Shown: positions 34,601 to 42,313 of the stretch, one piece after another | Layout: every line of letters begins with the position of its first letter | Numbering within the stretch: the stretch's first letter is position 1 | NCBI GenBank assembly: GCA_964450715.1 | Contig: CAYVFC010000057.1 | Coordinates: forward strand, 1-45,842 | Reading direction: 5' to 3' | Source: CAYVFC01 sp964450715 | Lineage (GTDB): Bacteria > Myxococcota_A > Polyangia > Polyangiales > JAFGIB01 | Length of the DNA: 45,842 bases | Position numbers and translations under genes: made by a program | Notes under the pieces: generated by a model | Seen by the model: the letters and a program-made list of their open reading frames with translations, nothing else | Database searches by the model: none | What the model was told of the DNA's origin: nothing

Positions 34601-37600
34601 CTAGTCCGCTGGCAGCAGATAAGCCATCAACGCATTGGATACACCCTGCGCGCTGCCCAGGCCATCGAAAGTCCAGGTGAACCAGACGCCGTCCGCCGTG
34701 GGCGTGGTCTCCAGGTTCTGCTGATTGGAGTCGCCGCCCAACTCGTCGCTGAGCGCGCTCTGTTCCGGAATGCCCGGCCACTGCCCGGAAGACATATCGA
34801 TGATCGCGAAATCCCCGTCCTGCGAGACCGGCCCGTACTGCCAGCCCACCAGGAACACGTCCGGGTAAAGCGCCGCGACCGAGGGAAACTGTTCGGGCCG
34901 CCCGTCCGCTACCTCGACCACCCGCGCCCCATCGCCGGACCCGGGCGTTTCGCCGTCCAGCACCAGCATCGCGTAGGTCGCAAAGGCCAGGTCATCGCCC
35001 GGCCCGGGCTCGCCCTCGAAGATGCCCGTCCAGGCCACCGCGTAGTCGCCCTGCTCACTCATGGCGGTCACGCTCGCCGAGTGGGTTTCCTCACCCAGGT
35101 TGAACTCCGCGAGATCCACGGCCGTCACCCCGTTGAACCTGCGCCCCCGCACGCTCCGATCCGACGCATTGGTCCAGACCGCCATCCACTGGTTGCCGTT
35201 TGCCGCGACCTCGGGCTGCGCCTCGTCGCCCGCGTTGGCGGTTCCCACCGCCATTTCGTCGCCCAACGGGTTGCCCTGGTTATCGAACATCCTCCCGTTA
35301 ATCCGCGCTCGGGGCTCGCCAGGCCCAGACGCGCTTTCGTCCGTCCACACCATCACGAAACCGATGTCCGTGGTCGCCACCCGTCCGGACGACTGGCCGA
35401 ACAGCGTCTGCTGGTTGGCTCTGCGCACGCTCCCGGTCTCCCCGTCCGCCGCCACCATTCGGTACGCGACCCCGCTTCCGCTTCCGTCCACGCTATCGCT
35501 GGTCCAGACCACCACCCATCCCCCGCCGGCCACTCCGGCCACGGTGGGCTCTGCTGGCCAGCCCAGACCGATGCTATCGGCGATGACGATGGGCGCGTCC
35601 TCCGCATCGAGAGCCACCCCCCCGCGGCTGAACCGCCGGGCGCGGATCTCCCAGTGGTCCTCGGCATCCTCCTTCCAGACCATCAATAGATTGCCCTCGG
35701 AATCGATCCCCACCCGGGCCGGAGCATAGTCGGGCACCTCCAGGGTCACGTTTTCCGAACGAACGACCAGCACCGTGGGCACGCACTCGGGCGAGCAGGC
35801 ATCGCCGCCCTCGTTATTGCCGTCGTCGCATCCCTCGCGCGGGACCACGCTGCTATTAGCCTGTCGCACGTTGTTTCCGCACGAGCACTCCAGGTCTTCC
35901 AGGCAGTCCGGATCGTAGCAATCCGTCCGTCCGTCCTGGTTGTCGTCGATACCGTTGTGGCATTCCTCCGGCTCGCAGTAGATCAGCCCCACGCACTCCG
36001 CGTCGTCGCAGTCCGTGCTTCCGTCCTGGTCGTCGTCCAGGTCGTTTATACAGTCCTCCGGACAGTACCCGCACGGTTCCTCCGGGCTGCCGCAACCCGT
36101 ACCGACCGGATCAATATCGCACCCCTGGGCCCAGCACCTGTCCTCGTCGCCCGCCGCGCCGAACCGCTGTCCGTTATCCTCCCCGCACGCCAGCCCCGGC
36201 AGACACTCCCCATCATCATCGCACGGCCCCTGCCCGCCGCTGCAGCGGCAGAGATCGGTACACGTATACTCGACCGGGTCTGCCACGCAGAGCTCCTCGT
36301 CCCCGCCATAGAACGGCCGCAGCATTTTTGGAGCAATCGCCTCCGAAGGCTCGCACCGCTCCTCGCGTCCGAAACAGTAAAGGACGTGTAGCGCCCTGAC
36401 CGAAGCCTCGTTCGTGGCCTCGTAGAACCAGCGTATCGGATAGACCCCCGCCGCCACCTCGAAACACCGCCGCCCGTTTCCGTCTACGACCCCTTCTTCC
36501 TCGTCATCGAAGTAGACTGCCCCGCACTGCCCTCTGCCATCCCCATCATCCGGCCCAGCGACCTCGAAGCAGTGAAACCCATCGTCGTCCAGCTTGATGA
36601 ACCCCCGCGCATCGACCTGGAATTCGTCCTCGCACGAGTCCCACCCCGGCCGAAATCCGTACGCCTCGCTGCACATCTCCATCTCCGAAGACTCGAAGTC
36701 CCACCCGGAGTACTGCAACAGCTCCTCGTCGCTCACCTCGCATGCGATGACCTCGTCGAGCTCGTCCACCAGAGTGCAATCCGGATCCCCATGGCAGACA
36801 TCCGAGGTACTCGCCCACATCCCATTGAAGACCAGCGGATCGGTCCACCCGTCATTGTCGGCGACCTCCTCGCAATCCTCCGAACCGTCACCGTCGCTGT
36901 CCACGCCCAGCCGGCAACACCTCGGCCCCTGGCAACCGCACCGGTTCTCCTCTTCCTCCTCCTCCCCGCCGCCTCCGCAGGTCTCGACACCCGTGCAGCC
37001 TCCGGTTTGCCGGTCACAATCGAGCGTGCCCCCACATCCGTCCTCGATTTCGCCGCACTCCGCGCCTTCTGAAGCGCACGAGTCGGGAATGCAGCCGCTA
37101 TAGCTCGGCCTCAGCATTTTCGGGGGTATCGCCTCTTGGGGCGTGCACTCCTGCTCACCACCGTAGCAGTAGCTCACCCGTAGCGACCGCCTCTCATCCT
37201 CGTTCGTGGTCTCGTAGAACCACCGGATCGGATACACCCCGGCCGTCGTAAAGAAACACCCCTTACTCCCGTTCGTTACGATTCCCTCAGTCTGCTTGTG
37301 AAAATAAAGCGACCCGCACTGCCCCCTCTGTTCACCCCCGCCCGAAACCCCGAAGCAGTGAAAACCGTATTCCTCCAGCCTGATATACCCCCGCGTATCG
37401 AGCTGGAACTCCTCCCCGCAGTCGCTCCACCCCGGTCGAAACCCGAACCCCTCGTCGCAGAGGTCCGCATCCTCGGTGTCGAAGTCCCAGCCGCCCGACT
37501 GCAATAGCTCCTCGTCGCTCCGTTCGCAGGCGCTCACCTCGAAAAGCTCGTCGATCTTGCCGCACTTCGGTCTCACGTGGCAGCTCTTCGCACGGCTCAC

Positions 37601-37828
37601 GAGCACCCCGTTGAACTGCTCCGGATCGGTCCACTCCGCCCCGTCATCCCGCTCCGCGCAGTTCTCTATACCGTCACCGTCTTCATCCTCTCCGCACACC
37701 AGCGCGAGTTTCCGCTCCCCAGGTGCCCTGGAACCCTGCTCCGGCTCGGGCGTCGGTCCTCCGATACACCCACTAGCGATTGCGACGGTGAAGAATAAAA
37801 ATCGATAACCGAGCACGCCGAACACCAC
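34601..37828 (-). CDS. Giant Cys-rich lipoprotein with duplicated PA14-like module
   Basis: The 1075-residue protein has a lipobox at VAIASGC (Cys21). Two homologous ~200-residue units follow at about 49-244 and 311-508. Both read WTDP...FNG, SDEELLQ..GWDFE/D, GFRPGW, G(Y/F)I(R/K)L...GFHCF, AGVYPIRWFYE.TNE and IP/APKMLRP. The second half of each unit looks like a PA14 domain (DG-type strand, AG-x-YPI, Y-x-E, final IP-x-x-L), enriched in Cys. Between them is GGGGEEEEEENRCGC. Next come DNQDG/DCDDAEC-type repeats (about 588-640), a DUF4215-like GCDDGNNEGGDACSPEC, and a C-terminal beta-propeller-like part with repeated VVWTSDS/MVWTDE/AVWTNA strands. It is probably a surface adhesin or glycan-binding protein. 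ATG 37828 is chosen by the signal. Confidence 0.8.
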   Translation of the reverse strand: MVFGVLGYRFLFFTVAIASGCIGGPTPEPEQGSRAPGERKLALVCGEDEDGDGIENCAERDDGAEWTDPEQFNGVLVSRAKSCHVRPKCGKIDELFEVSACERSDEELLQSGGWDFDTEDADLCDEGFGFRPGWSDCGEEFQLDTRGYIRLEEYGFHCFGVSGGGEQRGQCGSLYFHKQTEGIVTNGSKGCFFTTAGVYPIRWFYETTNEDERRSLRVSYCYGGEQECTPQEAIPPKMLRPSYSGCIPDSCASEGAECGEIEDGCGGTLDCDRQTGGCTGVETCGGGGEEEEEENRCGCQGPRCCRLGVDSDGDGSEDCEEVADNDGWTDPLVFNGMWASTSDVCHGDPDCTLVDELDEVIACEVSDEELLQYSGWDFESSEMEMCSEAYGFRPGWDSCEDEFQVDARGFIKLDDDGFHCFEVAGPDDGDGRGQCGAVYFDDEEEGVVDGNGRRCFEVAAGVYPIRWFYEATNEASVRALHVLYCFGREERCEPSEAIAPKMLRPFYGGDEELCVADPVEYTCTDLCRCSGGQGPCDDDGECLPGLACGEDNGQRFGAAGDEDRCWAQGCDIDPVGTGCGSPEEPCGYCPEDCINDLDDDQDGSTDCDDAECVGLIYCEPEECHNGIDDNQDGRTDCYDPDCLEDLECSCGNNVRQANSSVVPREGCDDGNNEGGDACSPECVPTVLVVRSENVTLEVPDYAPARVGIDSEGNLLMVWKEDAEDHWEIRARRFSRGGVALDAEDAPIVIADSIGLGWPAEPTVAGVAGGGWVVVWTSDSVDGSGSGVAYRMVAADGETGSVRRANQQTLFGQSSGRVATTDIGFVMVWTDESASGPGEPRARINGRMFDNQGNPLGDEMAVGTANAGDEAQPEVAANGNQWMAVWTNASDRSVRGRRFNGVTAVDLAEFNLGEETHSASVTAMSEQGDYAVAWTGIFEGEPGPGDDLAFATYAMLVLDGETPGSGDGARVVEVADGRPEQFPSVAALYPDVFLVGWQYGPVSQDGDFAIIDMSSGQWPGIPEQSALSDELGGDSNQQNLETTPTADGVWFTWTFDGLGSAQGVSNALMAYLLPAD

Positions 37829-37878
37829 GCGTTTCTACCACGGATTTCGACCGCGGTTCATCGCATGCGTCTTATATC

Positions 37879-37903
37879 AGTCTTCGTCCGAGCGGAGAAG
37901 ACT
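37879..37903. terminator. Hairpin between two lipoprotein genes
   Basis: AGTCTTC and GAAGACT (7 bp) enclose an inner CC/GG pairing in the 141-base gap 37829-37969. On the minus strand it lies 67 bases after the stop of the 664-residue lipoprotein gene. No T-run follows, so it is a weak terminator or processing candidate. Confidence 0.35.
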
Positions 37904-37969
37904 GCTCGTCGCTCGCCGCTTCCGTCGACTTCCAGGATACCGTCCGCTCCCGCCATTCGTAATGGGTAG

Positions 37970-39964
37970 TCACTTCTGCCACATGAAATCAATGCTTCCG
38001 TATGCAGGGGCAAACTGCCCAGCAACCTCTCTGAGAGTTACCGAGGTTACTCCACCCACGGGAATCGATCCCCCGGCTTGGAGTAGATTCAGCGTTACCG
38101 GTAGTCCGTCGATTTCGGTTTCGTAGTATCCGTCGGCTCCAACCGGGGTCTCTCCGTTTCGTGTGCCGAGCAGGCCGATATACTGACCAGCGGATACGGG
38201 TATATTCGTCTCGATCTTTGCCGAGCTGTCGATCTGGTAGAACATTTCCAGAGTTACGATGTCGCTCGTCGATAGGTTGAGGTCGAATGAATTGATGCGA
38301 ACCACCTGAACGGTCTGTGGCTCATCGGAGCCCCAGCTCGATACTCGCACCCCCGTAATGGTGAAATCGCTAGGCGCCTGGAACCACAATCCTACGGCCG
38401 AATAACTAACGCCCGCCGGCGGAAATCCGATGTCCACGGACGTACTGCATAGCGTCCGGCTCCCGCTGAAATTCGCGTTGCAGCTACAGTAGTTTCCTGT
38501 AGTCGAACCGTCGGTAATTGTGTTGCACGAGACATTCAGGGGGTAGCAGATCGTTCCGTCGCCGCAAACCAACGGATCCACGCAGTCGCCCTCGGCGCAG
38601 ATATCGGTCGTTGCGTCGCAGTCGGTCTGGGCGCCCGTGTAGCCACTGCCTCTGGAGTTGCACGTCGTGGCGACGTTTTCGACGTGGTCGCAGGCCGGTT
38701 GGTCCGGCAGGCATATCTGCGCCTTACATGCAGGGTCGGCGTCGTCACAGAACTCGTCCGTCGCGCAGTCTTCATCCTCCGTCTCTTCGGTACCGTACTC
38801 GTTGCATGCCATCACCTTGTCGTCACCGTCGCACGACTTCCCGTTCGGAGCGCAGATGACCGGTATGCACGAACCGTCCACGCAAGCTTTATCGGTGGCC
38901 GTGCAATCCGTCACCTCGATCGTCGACAGTCCATCCTCCGCGCACTCGATGATCTTCTCGTTCGCCAGATCACACGTCCGGGTTCCCGGTTCCTGGCAGA
39001 TCCAGTCCTCGCAGCTAGCGGTTGTTTCGGACCGAAAGCACGTCTGCCGTTCGTCACAAGCAGAAGGTGAGAGCAAACGGTCGCCCTCGTCGCTACATTC
39101 CACTATGGCGTTGTCTTCGCAGTCGCTCGTCTCCGCACGGCAGACGTCCAGAACACAATCGCCCTTGCTGCAGAAGAAAGCCTCGTCGCAGTCCCGATGG
39201 GTCACACACTCGCCGCAATACCCCTCCGCGTCATTGCACAGCAGTCCCGAAGACAGGCAATCGGCGTCCGAGTCACAGCTCTGCCGGCACTTGTTGTCGA
39301 CGCAAAGACTCCCGTCTCCACAATCCGCGTCTTTCGTACAGTCGAAACACCTGCCGAGATCTCGATTGCAGAACATCCCGCCCGGACAGTCGAGGGAGTT
39401 GATGCACTCGTGTATTGCCACGCAACCATTATCGACGCAGTCGTGGCTATCCGCGCAATCGGCAGCAGCGGTGCACTCGACGCATTCTCCCGTCGCCAGG
39501 TCGCACGCCGTACGCCCTTGACCGTCGTCGGCGCAATCGGCCGTTTCCCCGCAGCTCTTGGTCGTTACGCACAGCTCGTCCAGGCATTCGGAATCAGCCT
39601 CACAATCGATGTCGTACACGCATTCCACGCATTGCCCGTCCAGTAGGTCGCAGAAACGACCGTTGGTCTCACAGTCCTGATCAGTGCTGCATTCCGTGAC
39701 GGGGTCGACGGAGCCGTCGCCCTCGCCGCCGTCGCCCTGACCCCCGCCGCCATCTCCCCGTCCGCCGCCACCATCGTCTTGGCCCTCGCTTCCGCCGCTA
39801 TCCCCGCCGTCTGTACCCGGCTGCGTCGAGCCTGTATTGGTTGCCCCGCCATCGTGTGAGGCATCCACCCCGCCATCGACCGGCCTGCCCGCAGGATCGT
39901 CCTCGGTACAACTCGAGATTCCTGCCAACACAATAATGATCGAGATCAAGCTGTTCCTTTTCAT
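37970..39964 (-). CDS. Cys-rich repeat lipoprotein
   Basis: The protein is 664 residues from ATG 39964. Signal and lipobox: ISIIIVLAGISSC, Cys19. A Gly/Asp stalk (about 30-90; GGGGRGDGGGGQGDGGEGDG) leads to ~390 residues of repeated C-x-x-D-x-D-C units (CSTDQDC, CVYDIDC, CTAAADC, CTKDADC, CDSDADC), spaced like EGF/TIL-type disulfide repeats. The final ~150 residues are Cys-free and beta-rich (GFPPAGVSYSAVGLWFQAPS; ITGVRVSSWGSDEPQTVQVV), probably a jelly-roll. It has no catalytic motif. It begins five bases after a 57-codon ORF and is the first large gene of the minus-strand envelope run. Confidence 0.8.
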   Translation of the reverse strand: MKRNSLISIIIVLAGISSCTEDDPAGRPVDGGVDASHDGGATNTGSTQPGTDGGDSGGSEGQDDGGGGRGDGGGGQGDGGEGDGSVDPVTECSTDQDCETNGRFCDLLDGQCVECVYDIDCEADSECLDELCVTTKSCGETADCADDGQGRTACDLATGECVECTAAADCADSHDCVDNGCVAIHECINSLDCPGGMFCNRDLGRCFDCTKDADCGDGSLCVDNKCRQSCDSDADCLSSGLLCNDAEGYCGECVTHRDCDEAFFCSKGDCVLDVCRAETSDCEDNAIVECSDEGDRLLSPSACDERQTCFRSETTASCEDWICQEPGTRTCDLANEKIIECAEDGLSTIEVTDCTATDKACVDGSCIPVICAPNGKSCDGDDKVMACNEYGTEETEDEDCATDEFCDDADPACKAQICLPDQPACDHVENVATTCNSRGSGYTGAQTDCDATTDICAEGDCVDPLVCGDGTICYPLNVSCNTITDGSTTGNYCSCNANFSGSRTLCSTSVDIGFPPAGVSYSAVGLWFQAPSDFTITGVRVSSWGSDEPQTVQVVRINSFDLNLSTSDIVTLEMFYQIDSSAKIETNIPVSAGQYIGLLGTRNGETPVGADGYYETEIDGLPVTLNLLQAGGSIPVGGVTSVTLREVAGQFAPAYGSIDFMWQK

Positions 39965-39969
39965 CGTTT

Positions 39970-40143
39970 CTACTCGTAGGGTCTGAAATCCGCGCCTACA
40001 ACCAGGGTCTCGGTAGCAAAGTATCGCCCGGCATCGTCCATCCATTCTTCTTCAGCGTCCTTCGGGAGACGCCCGGCGTCGGTCAGAAGGATATCGAGCA
40101 AACGTTCCCTCGTCACGTCATCCTCCCCGAATTGATACCGCAT
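39970..40143 (-). CDS. 57-residue hypothetical protein leading the lipoprotein run
   Basis: ATG 40143 opens 57 codons (MRYQFGEDDVTRERLLDILL, then TDAGRLPKDAEEEWMDDAGR and so on, ending DFRPYE) with the stop at 39970. The next gene starts five bases later. The product is acidic and mostly helical, with no signal peptide. Evidence that it is real: tight spacing, protein-like composition and no competing frame. Evidence against: no clear ribosome site and small size. It might be a regulator or leader of the lipoprotein genes; this is not shown. Confidence 0.5.
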   Translation of the reverse strand: MRYQFGEDDVTRERLLDILLTDAGRLPKDAEEEWMDDAGRYFATETLVVGADFRPYE

Positions 40144-40384
40144 CGTTATCTATATTTCATTAGAGAGCCGCGTACAAGAGAACACCACGTTACACCGAGA
40201 ACCGATAGCGTTCCGTCTATAGCGCAACGGTTCCAAAGGCGAAGGAGCATATCGGGAGTTGATAGCCTCGGTTGCGTTCCCATTCGGCGAGCGGTTCCCG
40301 GCGAGTTGGCTAAGCATACTCGGGTTTACACCGATACGACCCCTGCGGTAATGTAGTGAGCACTTTTTGTAGGCCTCGATAAAA
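40144..40384. promoter_or_regulatory. Divergent promoter region of the two envelope gene groups
   Basis: The 241 bases separate the minus-strand lipoprotein run from the plus-strand FG-GAP gene. The sequence is AT-richer than the flanking genes (for example 40140-40165). I see no convincing -35/-10 pair and no small gene. Confidence 0.35.
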
Positions 40385-42004
40385 ATGAACGACAGCGACT
40401 CGTCGATATCAACGGCCTTCTCGGCACATTTTCTGCTGTTCCTTACCTTTCTACTTACGGGCATCGCGAACGCGCAAGACGTGATCGAACAGGCAGAACT
40501 GTACGCCAGTGACCCGGACGTTGATGACCGGTTCGGTATCTCGGTTTCGCTAAGCGGAGATATCGCGCTGGTTGGCAGCCCGATGGACGACGAGCGCGGC
40601 GAAGACGCCGGGGCCGCATACGTGTTCGTACGCACCGGAGACATCTGGACGCAGCAGGCGAAGCTAGCGCCGGACGCCGCCGCGCCCGGCGACAGGTTCG
40701 GGCGAGCGGTAGCGCTTGCCGAGGATGTCGCGATCGTAGGGGCATTTCAGAAAGACGATGGCGCGGGTGCTGCATGTTTGTACGAGAGGAACGGATCGAT
40801 ATGGACTGAAGCGGCGAGGATATCGCCGAGCGACGCTCGATCGGGTGACGCTTTCGGCATTTCGGTTGCTATCGACGAAGGCATTGCGTTGGTAGGCGCG
40901 TGCTACGACGACCGAACGGGCGTCGACTCCGGCGCGGCCTACGTGTTCAGGCGCCAAGAAGACGGGGGTTGGATTCAGGAGTCCGAGTTATTAGCGAGTG
41001 ACGCCACTGCTGAACTCGAGTTCGGCCGGTCCGTATCGATTCAGGGCGTCCGCGCCGTCGTGGGCGCTCCGGGTAGCGGCGAGGATCGGACCCTAGAAGG
41101 CTCGGTCTATGTTTTTGAGTACGACGGCTCGGACTGGAGGGAAATGGCGAAGTTGAGGGCTGGCGATGGCGAAGCCGGCAACGGGTTCGGCCATTCGGTC
41201 GCTCTGGACGGAGAGTCGGTCCTGGTTGGAGCGTTCCACGACAACCAGGAGGGCACGAGCGCTGGAGCGGCATACCTGTTCTCGCGTGGTGCGGACGGAT
41301 GGGTCCAGGACGTGAAGCTGGTCGCCGGGGACGCCCGGGAAGACGATCAGTTCGGCTTTGCCGTGGCCATTCATCACGGAGCGTTGGTGGTCGGTTCCCA
41401 CCTTCATGACGATTTCGAGGACAGCGCGGGCGCCGCATATCTATTCATGATGAAGCCCGCCTTGGACGACGTCGGGCAACCGCCAGATGCGACCGCGGTA
41501 GATCTATTTCGGGGGGTTACCGGCGACTGGGAGCAGCGCGCGAAGCTCGGTCCGAGTGACGCCGCACCCTTCGACAAGTTCGGAGGGGCGGTCGCAATAG
41601 ATGGTAACAGCCTCGTGGTCGGGTCCCATTTTCGGGACATCACCTACACTGACACCGGAGCCGCATATGTCTATCGATTCGACAGAGTCGAGGGCGATGC
41701 CTGCGGCCGGAACGCCGAATGCCTGGCGGGCGCCTGTATCAACGGTGCCTGTTGCCGATTCGACTGTGGCCTTCCCGACGCCGGAGATACAAGTTCAGTC
41801 GACGCGGGAGTCTCGGCTCAGGCAGACGCCGGGGAGTCCTGCCTGTCGTCCGAGTGCGGCGCCGGATGCGGTTGTGAACTCGTCGGAATATCGCGAGATC
41901 GCTCCGCTTTCTCGGTCTCGTACCTGCTCGCGGTATTCTTCGTCGTTCTCGCGCGTCGAAGGATCGTTGGCAAGCGCATTGCTCGTGAACGGTATTGTCG
42001 ATAG
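40385..42004 (+). CDS. Seven-repeat FG-GAP protein with MYXO-CTERM-like tail
   Basis: The 539-residue protein has a signal peptide (FLLFLTFLLTGIANAQ). Seven FG-GAP units follow, each with (D/E)-x-FG-x-(S/A)V-x-(L/I)...VG(S/A)... and a GAAYVF/Y end (DRFGISVSL, DRFGRAVAL, DAFGISVAI, LEFGRSVSI, NGFGHSVAL, DQFGFAVAI, DKFGGAVAI). Seven such units would close one integrin-alpha-type beta-propeller. Next comes CLAGACINGACCRFDCG, a common Myxococcota Cys knot, then an Asp/Ala stalk and the tail SECGAGCGCELVG, a hydrophobic helix and ARRRIVGKR, matching MYXO-CTERM signals cut by myxosortases. It is predicted to be surface-displayed. The start ATG 40385 lacks a clear ribosome site. Confidence 0.85.
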   Translation: MNDSDSSISTAFSAHFLLFLTFLLTGIANAQDVIEQAELYASDPDVDDRFGISVSLSGDIALVGSPMDDERGEDAGAAYVFVRTGDIWTQQAKLAPDAAAPGDRFGRAVALAEDVAIVGAFQKDDGAGAACLYERNGSIWTEAARISPSDARSGDAFGISVAIDEGIALVGACYDDRTGVDSGAAYVFRRQEDGGWIQESELLASDATAELEFGRSVSIQGVRAVVGAPGSGEDRTLEGSVYVFEYDGSDWREMAKLRAGDGEAGNGFGHSVALDGESVLVGAFHDNQEGTSAGAAYLFSRGADGWVQDVKLVAGDAREDDQFGFAVAIHHGALVVGSHLHDDFEDSAGAAYLFMMKPALDDVGQPPDATAVDLFRGVTGDWEQRAKLGPSDAAPFDKFGGAVAIDGNSLVVGSHFRDITYTDTGAAYVYRFDRVEGDACGRNAECLAGACINGACCRFDCGLPDAGDTSSVDAGVSAQADAGESCLSSECGAGCGCELVGISRDRSAFSVSYLLAVFFVVLARRRIVGKRIARERYCR

Positions 42005-42313
42005 CAGTTAGTAGAGCGTTGGCGGGCGTTTCTTACGATGGTGCCACGAGCCTGACACGCGCCCGGAACGTTCCATTGTATATAGCCCGAACGGGCTATT
42101 ACCGGTCTGCAGGACCAACCCTGCCCGCCGTTCTCCTACCAGCGAACCCGTGAGGCGTTTTTCATAATACATGTAATGTTATACGAAGAACGAAATTGTT
42201 AAGAAGCGGTAGAAAGTCTCGAATCTACGTAGTTCTACGTATATACAACCGCGTTTCTTTCCGGTTAGTTTTTCCCCGCCAAGCGTACTCATGGAAGGGC
42301 AGCGGTAGAGGCT
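42005..42313. promoter_or_regulatory. 309-base gap with a hairpin and spaced TACGTA palindromes
   Basis: No gene is visible. GGAACGTTCC (42064-42073) is a 10-bp palindrome. ATAGCCC-GAAC-GGGCTAT (42082-42099) is a perfect hairpin without a T-run, perhaps the 3' end of the FG-GAP transcript. TCTACGTA occurs at 42224-42231 and 42234-42241, exactly ten bases apart, so two TACGTA palindromes face the same side of the helix as an operator would. The region around 42170-42250 is AT-rich and probably contains the matrixin promoter. Confidence 0.4.

Noticed and set aside
42082..42099. ATAGCCC/GGGCTAT hairpin as an intrinsic terminator
   Set aside because: No T-run follows on the plus strand, so it is kept only as a hairpin within the gap.
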